Source: Rotaria sp. Silwood1
Taxonomy: Eukaryota > Rotifera > Eurotatoria > Philodinida > Philodinidae
NCBI GenBank assembly: GCA_905250075.1
Contig: CAJNOP010000023.1
Span: 573,298 to 637,297 of the forward strand
Direction: 5' to 3'
DNA: 64,000 nucleotides
The notes under the pieces are model-generated. The model had not been told where the DNA came from. It was given only the letters and a program-made list of their open reading frames with translations, and did not search any database. This document shows positions 1-14,000 of this stretch, piece by piece. A program made the position numbers and the translations under genes. Every line of letters begins with the position of its first letter. Position 1 is the first letter of the stretch.

Positions 1-3000
1 TAAATGTATTGAATGACCACAAGAATCAATAACTACGCCCGTTCTCCAACTAATTGTAACAGACTTGGATGCACTTTCCTAGATTTGATATATATGATTA
101 GAATATAATGAAGAGCTTTGATTACTTCAGAAAAAACTTGAAGCATAGCACGTATTTTATCTTCATAATATTCAGCACATGTTAGTTCATGTTTATGTTT
201 ATATTTCTGATAAACAGGTTCAATTTTTTTGATCATAGATGATTGCTCTTTATTATTTGGTTTAGTAGAGAAGTGACAGCAAGTTAAGAGATCTTTCAAC
301 GAAGAATCATCATTATTAGAGTCATCATTAGATAATGGTAGATAATTATCCGAAATATTGCTAACTTGTCGAACTCCAAGAACTATTAAATGTCATTCAA
401 ATAATTGATAAGTTTCTATAAGAAAATAGCTTACCGCCTGTATCAGTTAATCTAACAACTAGTCCAAGTAGATTTTGATCATCTTTACTTTGACAAATAC
501 AACATTCGACATTATTGTCTTTATCATCACTTGTTAAAACTATGAAAATTGATATATAGGAAATATGTAATACATTTGAGATTGTTTGTAAAAACACAAG
601 TGAAGAAATAAAAAGAAATGTAAACAGCTTTCTCATTAATTTCAAAAGTTTCAAAATCATTAAACTCACTGAGATTGATTCGAACTAGTGAAGAAACATG
701 CCCAATTGTCGAACGGATATCGTTCGACTTGAAATTTTCTTTACGAGCACGTTTCATAGTGTATAGATAGTCTTGAAAGTTTCAACGAAAACGAACATGT
801 CTTTTTGGAGTTATTCAATTTCTAAATAGACTCGATTATTGTCTCCTCATATCATATATTGGTACCTTTTTGAATATTAAATATCTCTAGATAGATTTGT
901 TCGTTCTCATTCAAACTTTCAAGACTAATAATGACTATCAAACGTCTCTATAGGCAAAACTTCATGTAAAAATTCTTTATTTTGAATTTTTCAAAAATGT
1001 CTTTCAGTAAAAAGATTTCATTCAAATGTCAATAATTCTTTATCAGTAGGCTACGGGTTCGAATTCTTTTTCAAGCTTGTGTTAATCTCGCTGATACCTA
1101 CTCATAACCATAATATGAAATCGAACGGTGCCCATCCAATACTTAGGCATGGTCTCTCTCTCTCGTAAGAGTCAGTGGAATTTCAAAATGATCTTATACC
1201 TTCTTCTTTATGTTCATCATTCGATGCTGTTAAAATTTTTAGTTGTTTTTTAGCTATATCATCAAATATTTTTTGTTGCATTGCTTTAGCCTTAGTTTTG
1301 CTAAAAGTATACAATCTATTGATTTAGAATATTTGAACAAAAAACAAAAAATCAAGTTTTTCAATTCTATTACTTGTTAATATTATTTATATTATTATTC
1401 GATTGATTATGTTCTAATTGATTAACTGTTTCATTGATTTGTACTTTACATTCATCACATAATTGTTCAAGTTTAATTAGCAGACTGGCAAGATAAACAG
1501 TACCATTACCTATTCTTTCCGATCCTTTTTTCATACGAGCTTTATCAAGTAAATGACTCAATGAAATTTTATTATTGTTCATATCATTTATATTTAATAT
1601 TATTTTAGATAGAAGATGAATGAGCATTTGTACTAAAGACATATTGATACATTTCGTTTCAGTTATATATTTAGAATTTGTTTGTATTGAAACTGTACTA
1701 AAGTTTATCGATGGTCGATCAACTTGAAATATATATTGAACAAAGATATAAAAAGATAATTTGTTTCTTTTTTTTTTATTAGACATACGATGAATATTTG
1801 TACAACTTTTTTCTGTATGTGATTCTTCTTTGAATACAGATTCAGTAGTATCTAAAACGAATATCTCTAAGGATCTTTTGTTTATGAACATAACCAACCA
1901 TTTTCAATATCAAGTATAACTCGTTCAAAAGAGATTTTTTCAATAATAGTATGAGCATTTATAAGAAAATTATCTTGTTCATAAAATGTTTCATATTTTC
2001 CATCGATAATTCCTTCTATTTTCTCTTTTTTCTACAAAAACAAAAAACGATCAAGTAAGAAATCAATTAGTTTTTATTTTATAATCTTACGTTTTTTATT
2101 TGTGGTTGAGTATGTTCTTGTTCTTGTTTATCGTAATTATTTTGACAATGTTGTGAGTTTAAAGAATCTGATCTCTATTATAAAGATAAACTAACAAAAT
2201 AAAGATTAATAAATATATAAGCCATACAATAAATTGATTTTCAAGATCATAAAATGGCATCGAATAAGACCTCGAATAATAATTCATTGACATATTACAG
2301 TTCTAAGAAATTCAATTTTCATAGACTTACATTTGATTATGTACAGATGAATCTTTTGCCATAATAAGTTCATCCCATTGTTTTTGAATTTGTTGTTCAT
2401 GTTCAGAAATTTGATTAAATTTGATTGCCTTGAAAATGAAAAACAAGTAAATACAAATGTTAAAGTTACATTAAAATATTAAACTTACACTATGAGTATA
2501 ACATTGTTCAACTTCATTTAAACATTCTCGTTTATTAGTTTCTCGACATGAATTTATTTTTGAATTACCATATGGTATATGAATCAGATTTGATGATTCT
2601 TTTGTATTAATTATACTGTGAGAAATATCAAGGTAATTTGATTAGATTTCAAAGCGAGAAAAAAAATTTACCGAAGATTCCCATAATCTCCATTAATGTT
2701 AACTCCAAATAAAGTTGGTTCTGTTACAGAAAATTCTATTGGTTGTTGTTGTTTTTGACATTCATCAATATTTTCATCCTCTAACGACGTCAGTGTTTCT
2801 AATGAAATTGAATGATTAATATCTGAATTGTTATGACATTGAGGTGATTGAATAGTTGATGGAGCATAACCATTAAGAAATTCACCATATTTTAATCGAC
2901 GAATTTGCTATACAAATCATGCATATAGTAAAACAACACGAAAGAATTATCACTCTAGTACTTACTTCATCAATAGCTAATTCACAAAGATAAACTAATA

Positions 3001-6000
3001 ATGATAAAATATCTTCGTGAATAATTGTTTCATTCATCATCTATAAATATTTAAATGTTTATTAGGATTTAATTGAATAAAAAAAAAAGAGACTTTTACC
3101 CAATGACAAATAGAAAAGAAAACTCCATGTAAATATCGACTTTGAAGAATACATCTTAGATTTGTTTGAAATTGATCTTTTGGTTTATGTAATCGATATG
3201 GTGGCCAAAGATTTTTTTCATATGAAAATTTATTCATTGATATCACCCTAAAAATCATCAATTATTATCTTTCATTGATTGTAAATTTTTACCATTTCGT
3301 ATATCGCTGCATTGTTGTTTCAAATAAATCTCTTCGACTTATTCTTGATAAAACATGTAGTGGATCAAATTCATCTTCCCATAGAAAATCTAAATTAATA
3401 TTTCAAAATATAATGGTTTAATTTCAATAGAACAATGTCTTACCTTTTAGTTTATATTGTCCTTGTTTTGGTTGATTTGTTATGTCAATTGTTGGTGAAA
3501 TATATTCAGCTATCTAATCAATATATTTTAATAGAAAAAAAAGAAAAGAAAACATGATGAATGCATAATCCAAGTTATTACATGTTCATACATCGTCCAC
3601 AATTGATTGTATGTCATATTTAGATGTTGCAAAACTTTTTGGTTCACCCATATGCTCATCCAAATAAGAATAATGACAATCTTGTATTACTAATGCATTA
3701 ATTATTTCAGCTCGACGATGTTCAAAATCATCTAATACTAAAACAAAAATAAACAATTTATTAATAATAATATTAATAAATTGATTGATTTACCAAGATG
3801 TGGTGAAAATGCAACAATAGTAGCTAAAACTATAAGACTACCTTCAAGTAGAGTTATATAACTTGATTTTTCAAAAATTAGATTATTTTCTGTATTTTGA
3901 ACAAGCCATTCATGTACATAAAAACTAAGAGCAAAATGATAAAAATATGACAGAAATATTCACAAACAAAATATTGTCTCACCTTTTAAAAAACATTTCC
4001 ATAAATTTATTAATATTTACTAAAGTCGATATCAACTAAAAATAAACAAATAGTTCATTGATATTTAATTTTTATTAATACTTGTAATAGAAAAATATCT
4101 GCATCATTCATATATGAACAGATATTTCCATGAGTACTAGAATACATATCAGATTGTATTTGCATTTCATAACTATGATATGACCATATTGTATTGGTTA
4201 GAATTTCATATTTAACAACTTGAATTCGTAATGGAAATATTGCAAGATTAAGTAAAAATTTTTCATTTTCAATTGGAAATAAAGTTTTTAATTCACCATT
4301 TTGATAATTAAGTGAAAGATAACTTAATATAGATATATAACGATGTAAAGGTATATGAAATGTTACTTGATTTTTTATAATCTAAAAGTAAAATATATAG
4401 AGCACTTCAATGAAAATTTTCTTATCTTTGTATTTCTTACTCTAGACTATTATAGTTTCTATTTTTTATGATAATGGGTATAGAACAAGAAAGAGCAGAC
4501 TTCATTATACGGAGTTAGGAGTCCTTCCAGACCCGAGCCCTAGGTCGAGTCTAGCCCATAAAAAAATAAATCCGCAGCTACCTATTGGTCATTATTGACC
4601 AGAATTAACAACTTATTGTGCTAGATTTTTAAAACCGATATAATTCATTGTTTTGAATAGTCGACAATCAATTACTGCAAATTCAACACAAACAATTTTA
4701 ATTTCTTGCTTTAGTCGATCTGGAATAGTTGGTTCACTTTTTGAAGATGCATAAAACTGATTGATACTTATTTGAGTATTGTAAACTATTATTTTTTTTT
4801 ATTTTGACGACTACGGGAATGCTTAGAGAGTGAATTAATACCAGAAAATAATTTCTAAATAAGCAAGCCCTCACATTGATTGCATAGAATTTATTTCTGC
4901 TTGATCTTCTATTTATAAATACATCTAAGACTGTTTCATACAACTGAAGATTTTGGTGTTACTGCTGATTTGACTATTTTTACTAACGAATTTTGTTTAT
5001 CAATTAACTGCTCAATTCTTTTTGTTAACATAATGCTGTTTTCAACTAAGCAATAACATTTAATTTATGAATCATCGAGCAATGGAAAAGTAGACAAAAA
5101 GAAATAACTTTACATTGACTCTTTTTCTGAGAGTACCAAATGTATAGCTAAAATGATATATCATTCCCTTGTTCATGTACACAAAGTGTGTCAGATATTG
5201 GTGAAAGACAAAGTCGGGTTTGAATCTAACCGAAGCCAAGATCCACAAAAAATGTGGATCCACAGCTCCTTAATTCACTATATTACATGATGTAATAATC
5301 ATAAATATCAAATAGAAATCTAACAGCAAAAAATACATCAGAGGATAAAGATAGTAGCTTTTTTTTATTACAACGTACATTTCATCTGGATGATAAGCAC
5401 GATGTAACAAGATATGTACGAATTTGAAGCTAGACTTTTTCAGAATTTCTATTCATAATATATTATTAATTTGTTTTATTAGTCAGATAGACGTATTTAT
5501 GAAATGAACTTATCTTCATCAGTATGTACTAAAGCAATGGAACGATAAAACTTCTAGTTACTCTTACTAAAGATTGTAGTACAGAAAATTATCATCTTTT
5601 TCCATGATGTATTTTTTTGTTGTTTGATTTCTTTGTGTTATTTATGAATAATGTATCATGTGATGCAATAAAGTCCGTACTTTTTTGCTATATATCCATT
5701 ATCGAAAAGGAACCGAGCTATAATAGTCAAAGCAAGAAATACAAAGGTGACGAAATCCCATTGAGAGATGCATTGCAATTGTTAAATTGATTTATTCGGA
5801 AAATTACATCTTTATATTGTTCAAACCCAATTGATGAAAACCATTGTTTAACTTCAAGAAATAGATAATTAATTACTTTCGTAGTTATATCCAAAAAATC
5901 CTATTAAATGAGTTCTTTTGGTCTTTTGAAAACAATTTTAACATTCAAAAACTTACTGGTTTCATAATATGAGCATTAATTGTCCATAAAACCATAGCAC

Positions 6001-7685
6001 AACATTCAGTTTCCATTGTAAAAGCAAATAGATAATTCGTATTTGATTGTAATAAAATTTCTGATTCAATTTCATGATGATTAACATTCATACCTCAAGA
6101 AAGGAAAACAAAACAAAACCATTTAGAAAACAATTTTAACATCCAATTTTCTTACCTTGAAACCAACTAATCATTTTAATCCAAGTTATAAAAAATCTTT
6201 TTTCTAATAAGAATTCTTTACTCGCGTATTCATGTGACAATATATTAATAAAATCCGAAATTATAGGCCAATAATGCATATTTTTTGAAAAATCTATATC
6301 ATATATTACTAAATGATAATTTTCTTTTGGTTTTTGTAATTGACAATTGATTTGTATATTAGAAAATATTGAATATAGAGATGAAAGTATTAACTCCATC
6401 AAATGATAATCTTTAATAGCTTGAACTGTTATATCAATATTTGAAAATAACTGTACACTAATATGTACAAGTCGAGCACTATGCATTCTTTCACGAGAAT
6501 TTCGACAATGAATTAATTGATCAATTACCATTACGTAAATATTAAGAAACGATTGAATACATGAACGTTTGAAGTTCAAGTCAGTTAATAACATGAGTAA
6601 GAATTTTAATAATCGTTCAGGAATTTGATATTTAACTAGCCAAAAAAGTATTTCATCAAAAAGACATGTCGCTTTTTTAATATGAAAATAGACTGATGAA
6701 TTATCTGTACGTAAGGATATTGGCATGAGAAGACTAGATGTTTCATTTAATTGTTGTAAATAAATATTATACGAGATATTTGAAAGATCATTAATTGATG
6801 GTTGAGTATTAAATTTTTCGTATAATTCTATATTAAGTAAACAATCAGTAAAAATCGAACGAATACATGAACCAGCATTAGACAAATCATCAAATAGATT
6901 AAACAGAGATGTTAATGAAGTAAATTCTTCAATAGTTGAATATGTATTAGACTCTGCATAAGACGAAAAATTTCTTCTTAAGTTTCATATTTTTCAATAC
7001 TTACTAATAGGTGATGCATGACTTCGTAAATGTTGAACAAATCGAAGAATAACTCTTGGTAACAGTATTTGAGCACATCGAATAAGTTTATATGGTATTT
7101 GTGCATTGGGAATTCGATTAGGTCCATGATGTTTACAAAAACTATTTGAATTCATTACAGTTACATCACCACAATCACATATACCACCACCAATACTTCG
7201 AAACATATTTGCATCATGTCCTTGATGATTTCCATTATGGAAACAATCAGAACATAGACTAAAATATATTTGTCAATGAAATTTCTTCAGTTTTCAATTT
7301 TTTTTTCTACTCTTTACCTCATACATGGATTTGCTGCACATGTACGACAACGATAACTAATGGTTGCATTAGTCCATACAAAGCCACATAATATACTCTT
7401 ATTATATTTACGTACTAAGTAATACGGAACTATATGTTTTTGAGCATTTATTTGAAGAAAAATCTACCTTCTGTACAGAACTCTTCAAATGGTTTTCCAC
7501 CGCTTATATATGATTTAATTATTGTTAAATGTTTTTCTATTGTCACAAGAAGGGATTGATGTGGATCAAACAGTGTATCAAGAAATGTTTCTACACGCTT
7601 TTCATTATTGTCATCTAGACAATAATTACGAAAATGGATACCAGATGGTAATAGTGCTAAATTTTCCACATCAACATTCTTATCT
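1..7685 (-). CDS. UBR3: UBR3-type E3 ubiquitin-protein ligase (partial at both ends)
   Basis: A large multi-exon gene read right to left. Exons read: 7468-7685, 7318-7429, 7005-7258, 6156-6953, 5957-6093, 5808-5900, 4082-4381, 3983-4035, 3794-3924, 3592-3737, 3444-3513, 3293-3389, 3100-3247, 2966-3040, 2672-2907, 2489-2615, 2331-2428, 2091-2174, 1899-2031, 1374-1851, 1200-1300, 670-about 779, 435-539, about 126-382 and 78 to the left edge. The UBR box spans the second and third exons (SYRCRTCAANPCM, then GGGICDCGD and SFCKHHGP). The next exon has RLVHISVQLFSN and WPIISDFINILSH, and later exons have QVTFHIPLHRY and WEDEFDP, all lining up in order with UBR3 as I remember it. The C-terminal RING begins with ECCIC and reaches SCGHSIHL before the edge cuts it. 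The family transfers ubiquitin to substrates; UBR3 is a cytosolic E3 of the N-recognin family. The 5' exon was not found: the first exon listed starts at a splice acceptor without an in-frame ATG. Some boundaries (78/126, 779) are approximate. Confidence 0.92.
4510..5031 (-). mobile_element. hAT transposase N-terminal fragment inside a UBR3 intron
   Basis: It lies in the 1426-bp UBR3 intron (4382-5807) between two exons whose phases join cleanly without it. Minus-strand reading gives MLTKRIEQLIDKQ from 5031 and, from about 4780 to 4614, ISINQFYASSKSEPTIPDR, then VCVEFAVIDCRLF and GFKNLAQ before a stop. The pattern 'IPxRLK...CVEFxVxDCRxF...GFKNLAQ' is what I know from the Hermes-type DNA-binding region at the N-terminus of hAT transposases. 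Just beyond it, at about 4513-4556, is a GC-rich stretch (GGAGTCCTTCCAGACCCGAG) that resembles the end of the hAT element at 27.6 kb. The rest of the transposase is missing, so this is a dead remnant. I could not find a convincing target duplication or second end. Confidence 0.6.
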
Positions 7686-10303
7686 CTATGAAAAAAAAAG
7701 AATATGATTTTCGTATGTTAATATTTAAATACATACAAAGAGTCATACATAGATAATATTAAAATGAATAATGATCAAATAAAAACGCGCTTTTTTGAAG
7801 CTATGCATGAGAAATATGAAGAGTGAACAGATCCTCAAACTGATTAGTATAATTCTGTTTATAAATATATCTTTTATATGAGAAATATTATCTGTAAGAT
7901 AAAAAAAGATACAAAAATAACATATGACTTCAATGATACATATGCATGGAGATGGATACAGGTACGCTATTAAACTGTCCGACTGATATTTTTTAAATAA
8001 AAAATAGAACTTTATTTTTATTTCAAGTGTATATCTTATGGTCATTTTAATATCATTGTACGCTTGAAACAAGTACTGTATTTTTTATGATAGATCTTTA
8101 TTTGGGAAACGCAGTAACTTAAATTTTTATCTTTACTCAAGGGATATTTTTGAACAATAGGATCTTACAAAGTTTTCTAGGAATTGAAAAATATACTGCT
8201 TAAATTATTCCAAGCCTCAGTCACACATTTCAACCATGAAATCTTCATCGGCTACTCAAATCACTATTTCGGTGTCAGTTATTTGCTTCACATGAAAGAA
8301 AAAGAATAATAAATATTTTCTTCTTTTAATTTAGAGTAATCCTGTCTATTGAAGGTATTCTTTGCTTTCTTCGATAAAGCGACTTTTAGGGTGTTGGTAG
8401 CTAATAAATATCCATTATCGAAAAATTTTTTATCATATTTAGCAATTTGATTCAAAAACATATCGAAATTTATGTCGGGAATGAAGAATTCTGCGAATGG
8501 ACAAGTTTAATCAGCATTTTTTTATTCAACCAGAGAAAGGTCTTTATCACATGGTAAAGAGACTTAGTACACAGAACTCATATTGGAATAGACTGGTTGA
8601 TTTTGGCATATGCTCATTGTTATTCGAATTATAAATAACCGCTTTGAAAAATATCATATTCACTTTACACAGTGCATATTTTTTAATATTGTATTTTAAT
8701 AAAGATGTTTCTTAGCAATACTTCTTTAAAACAATAAGAAAATGAAGTTTTTTTTGAGCCTATTAGAAATAGCCATCGAACTGGAACCAGTCAACTTATA
8801 GCAAAAATTAATGAAACCAAATTTAACTTCATTTTCAAAGCATGCAGCCGTTCAGTACTAGACCAATTACAGAGATACGATCAGTACCAGTAAAGACCTT
8901 TGATTGACCGGTCGATTGAATTGGTATTCTGATCAATCCTATTCAGTCTGAATTAACCAGGTCGTCCCCCTCTACAGCATAAATTGAAATCACACCGAAA
9001 TTGGTAATAATTAATGAGTCAGTTGATAAGAGATAATCAAGATCTGCAGCCTCAGTTGTTCATAGTACAAAAGCAATTGATAAACCCATAGGAACCAATT
9101 GAATTTTTTGTATGTGCATTACAAGATATAAGTATATTCCCAATTGCTTCAGGAATTACCATAATTGAGCATATAAACATATACCTAAGGAGAAAGATTG
9201 TCACTGGTGTAGACTCTGTTGCAGCTAACTAACATGTGGAACTCATATACGATCGCTCTGAGGACTAGAAAACGAATTTTCCGAGTGCAGAAATCTTTTT
9301 AGAAACCAAGAATAGCTCAATTTAATTCTATTTTGTCTATCTATTCAATTCGAATATTGTCTGCATTTTCTCTTTATCTAACTGTTTTTATTTCTTCTTC
9401 TGCTGTCACTGCTGCTGTTGATCCTCGTCTGCTTTCATTTCATTTTTCGTTAGTTAGTTATTTCTCTTAGTTCTAACAGCGACTCTTCTTGTTTCACAGT
9501 GGAACTCGATCATGGTCACTGCAGGACCATTAAATTGAGTAGTTCTTGTCATGTCCTGGGAGATATACTGAAATGCTATAGATTGTTCATCTTGCTGTCT
9601 ATCACAATAATTAATCGATGTACAGCACAGAACATTATATAAATCACCGGTTATTCTAGAATGGTCAAGAACACTCTGGGAGTGGCTCTATCTTTAGGTT
9701 TTTCGTGTTTCCACTATTGGAGACGGAATACAAAAACTTGTACTGAATATTTTACTTTTTTATTTCTCTGTGAGTTTGTAAGATTGATAATAGGTAGGAT
9801 GAAATACTGATAAATCATACAGTGATGTCACATTTCTTGGTCTGCTTTTAACGTTCTTTGCGGACTTCCTTTAATCGCTCATAGTGCACATACATCAGTA
9901 GAAGAGCAGTTGCATTTGACAGAATTTAAGCTGTAAATACGAGAAGAATCGATAGAGTATGACAATCACAAATAAGAACATGTGATGTACACGATCAAAA
10001 ATTTTCTAGATGCTTTTCATTTTTCCACTTCTTTTTGAGTGTTAAGAACTGTCAGTGTAGTTGCGTTCCTCTCGACAATGGTGATTTTATAGTTCTCTTA
10101 CTTTCGTTCTCCACACTCGAGATTACGCGAAGAAATAAAAAAATTCTCTCTGCACGCATCAGTAAGAATTGTCTTAGATTCTCACACCAAGATGCATCTA
10201 CGTCGATATTTTTCCTCATGCTTTGAAAATTTATTGCTATTGGCAATGTGAACTTACTGATCGATCTGCTTTGAGTTTTCACAGATGACATGAGGTTTTA
10301 GTT
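7686..10303. other. Non-coding stretch, probably UBR3 5' region
   Basis: I see no exon chain or protein similarity here. Open frames such as 7743-8072 on the minus strand are low-complexity translations of AT-rich DNA. The missing first exon(s) of UBR3 should lie here or beyond the assembly gap. About 9370-9480 is pyrimidine-rich with CTGCTG/TTCTTCT runs. Confidence 0.5.
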
Positions 10304-10403
10304 NNNNNNNNNNNNNNNNNNNNNNNNNNNNNNNNNNNNNNNNNNNNNNNNNNNNNNNNNNNNNNNNNNNNNNNNNNNNNNNNNNNNNNNNNNNNNNNNN
10401 NNN
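10304..10403. other. Assembly gap (100 N)
   Basis: Exactly 100 undetermined bases. That is the conventional filler for a scaffold join of unknown length, so the true distance between UBR3 and the astacin gene is not known. Confidence 0.98.
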
Positions 10404-11096
10404 TCGCTCATGAAAAAAGAAAATGAAAGTAATCCTTCTCTCTAATAAGAGAATATCTTTTTGTATTAATTAGCTTTCAAAACTAGACTTGGAATAAAGA
10501 CTCTTAAATATTTTGATAGAGAAAAAGAATTGTAAATTCACAATGTATGACTATCCTACAATGGCAATCCATACAGAAGTTTTCATTGTGTACTACTTAT
10601 TTTCAAAATATCGATCGTTGAAAATCGTCTAGAGTAGGTTATTCCTTTGTATTACACTGAAGTAACACTAGAAATAAACATAGATATAGACCTAAATTCA
10701 GGAGTATCCTAAGTCTTATATCGATATTTGAAGAAAACAGAATCCTATCGGTTTCAATCAAAAATACTAGCAGAAATTGGATCTCATCTCTCCCGAGCTA
10801 AAAAGACTTCTTTCATGGATTGCAACTCTGCGAAAAAAATCGATTATTTTGTTATGATTGATTGTGGATAAGACAAGCGCATTTGTCGCAAATTAGATTT
10901 CCAGTTAATATTTAACAGCATGAAAGCTCATATTGAAAGAATAGATGCATGCTGAAGCGTCTTCTTTTGAACATAATTAATGAGACTTCGGATAAATAAT
11001 GTCACTATTTAAGTGAGAAAAATTCTTTGAATCATATCAATCATTTTCAGACATTGAAAAAAAACTTATCGTTTGTACACGTGAGTCATATACATA
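10404..11096. other. Upstream region of the astacin gene
   Basis: AT-rich and without a coding exon. It must hold the promoter and 5' UTR of the gene starting at 11097, unless those lie in the gap. I recognise no specific motif. Confidence 0.4.
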
Positions 11097-14000
11097 ATGA
11101 TGGTCAAATTTTTTGTATTCGTAACCAGTCTTATCTTGGTAGTTCAAATCAATGGATTTCCAACATCACAAGTAAGTTTTAATGCTAGACGATTATTTCT
11201 TGAACAAAATATGGTTTTCTTTTCTTATTCAAGGATACAGAATCAAATCAAAACACGCCTGAAGAGAACCGTAAGTTACGAAAGAATATGTCGTTTGAAT
11301 ATCATTTCTATTTGAGGTTGTCTGATTCATAGTCAACTGAATTACTTAACACAGCCATCATTAGATAGCGAGAAATCAATAATAACTGATTAGTCTAATG
11401 CTACGACTCACGAATTCAATCGAAGGCACATAGTTGAGACGAAAGCCAAATGAAAAAAGTTCTCAGAACAATCCCTTGGCGATTGAGGTATGAGAAATGA
11501 TGGAGCCACTTTTGTTATCTTACAAAGACCTTGTAAATATTGGTCATGACTCCAGACAAGATGTAAATGGAAGCATGTCAAAATTACAGTCACGTTCTGT
11601 GAAAAGGTTCAAAATACCTGATTTAGGAACTCAAGAAAGTTTTACTTCAGGACTATAAATCTATTAATTTTCCAAAAACCTTTTTAAAATTCAATGTACG
11701 GCCATCAAAATATCCAATGTCTTTTGTAACGGTAACCATTACAGAGCTGAATCTCGCTTAGCGTTAAGATGTCTGAGTTTTTCGCATTGAGTATTGAAAT
11801 ATCAAGTGTAATTTTTTAGAGTTATTCAAACCGCTCAAATGTTCGTTACGTTAGTTAAAATAACAAAATGATGAACTTAAAAACGTGTATTGTCGTAATC
11901 GAATTCTTTTGTGTGTCAGTGAAAGAAGTGCCAATCGCTAGTTAGTTCCAACCAGTAAGACAGCAAAATGAATAGTTTATCAAGAACTTTGAATTTTAAG
12001 TAGTTATAAAGAATATTGACTTTAACCATGATTCTATTCAGAAAACTCGAAAAAGTATGCATCCCTCGCACCTACATTTACAATAAAGCTTCCAAGTGAT
12101 TAGATGCGATTGTATTGAAATTCAACCATAATACTGAACCCACATTTTTTCAAATACCATAGGAAAACTTACAGATCAACCTCTACAGGTTTGTCAATAT
12201 TAGATCAATTTTACTATAGAAGTATAACTTATTTTAAAGTCTTTCGTACTCTTTTTGAAAAATATGAGTGGAAAAGAGCATTAAAGTATGTAGAGAGAAA
12301 AGTGAAGTCTCATCCTGGCACACAGACTGCGATAAACATATCGGTATATGGGTTCTTTGTAACAGATGAGAGCTGTTTTTTAACTACATCTACGACCATG
12401 CAAGACACTTCGACACGTTACTTTGAATTTGTGAACGTCAGTCATGTAGAGTTCATCAATTCTAAGTTTCATAGTCAAGAAGTTCAGAAAACATTTCTCT
12501 GTTCTTTCTTGGGATATGGTCTTTGGAGCTCTATCACATCCTATAGCAAGCATGTTCGTATGATATTTTGGATTTAAAATGAATTTTTGAACTATTGATA
12601 GATATGAAATTAACAGATCAAATAATTTGAGTTTTTCTTGCTTGAAGTATCATTTTGCAATCTCTGTTCATTTATAACTACGCAATAGACCTATTGTAGT
12701 CCACGTTTTAATCCTATATGAGTTTGCTGAAAACTTTTAATTCTCTGTTTCAACAATTCAAAACTCTGCAATTCATACAAAGCAATCGTTAAGGAAATCG
12801 GCTAATAGGAGAGAGCATCATTCGGTAAGATATAAGGAGGGAGAGTGCATGGAAAAGTGGTACTTTCCATGTGATGTCGAAGGGCATTATTGGGGGGGGA
12901 AGAGCAAAAACAATGACATGTAGGGGAGAGTGGTGTTAGTGTCAAAAAAATCTGGTAACGTCCTCTGCGAACAGCCCTAAAGACCTACATACCTATCAAA
13001 TTTTAGCCGGTTTAAAAAGGCAACAAGTATCTAGTTTCGAATAAATAACAAAAACGGCTCAATCTTTTATTGTAAACAATAGGCCGAAAGATGCAATTGC
13101 ATTGAAATTATCCCTTTTGCGTATGCAAAAATGGTACAGTTCAAAAACTCAATAGAAATTGAAAAAGGAGCTCTTTTTGCAAGATATGTAATTAATATGC
13201 TGTCTTTACGCATACCAAGTTTATACTCTAATCTAGTGATTATTTTTCGAGAAGAGAGCTTAGCTATGGCTATAGTTATTGAAATTCTACCTCAGAGCTG
13301 CTACTGTAACTCATTAACTACATGAATACAAGAAATATAACTGATGAACATAGTTCAAAGTTTTGCTGAATTGAATAGAAAGTTTTTTAAAAATTCCATG
13401 TCATCAATGAATATCATTCAACTCCGATTAGAAGAATCAAAATGTTTTACTCCTATTCAAGAAAAAGTATTTGAGAGAAAACCATTCGACTGGAAATGAA
13501 TATTATCAAATAGTACTAGGATAAGTAACTCATTCCAAATTAGTTACAGTGCACATCAAATTCTGATCTACATTAGAATACAATCATTTTCAAAAAATCA
13601 TTTATTTATAATAAACGATGATACATAAAGATACTATATCTTTTGAGTTCTTCTAGGTAATGGTACACATATACCACGTTTGTTCTCCTTTCACCACATA
13701 GGTCATTCATAGAATAAGGGAATCTGCTCATTTTAAAAATAGAATTGATCGATGTTGTATCTTTCGATCAATGGTGTAATTGTGACGAAAAAACTTGGAT
13801 TCTTTCTAATATCGCCGGAGAACAGGAACAAAAAAAAGAATACATCATCTACGATTGATGCGAAATTAGAGTAGAAATATTTGTTTTGAGAATAAAGCCT
13901 TTACTCAGTTGTACCATTACAAGTTACTCTTGCCTTTTTAGCCGACTTGTTCGAAGGTGACATGCTATTTCCAGCTTCAGTGAATCCGATGGACGTAAGT

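Noticed and set aside
1370..1897. Single long minus-strand frame read as its own gene
   Set aside because: Its 1374-1851 part is a UBR3 exon with matching phase on both sides. The remainder is the adjoining intron read through.
5200..5275. Right end of the hAT fragment in UBR3, at GTGGATCCACAGCTCCTTA
   Set aside because: The terminal bases only loosely match the left end, and the flanking 8-mers differ, so no target duplication is supported.
10052..10291. 79-codon minus-strand open frame beside the gap, considered as the UBR3 first exon
   Set aside because: No donor that joins to the acceptor at 7685 could be supported, the overlapping plus-strand frame is equally open, and there is no similarity to the UBR3 N-terminus.
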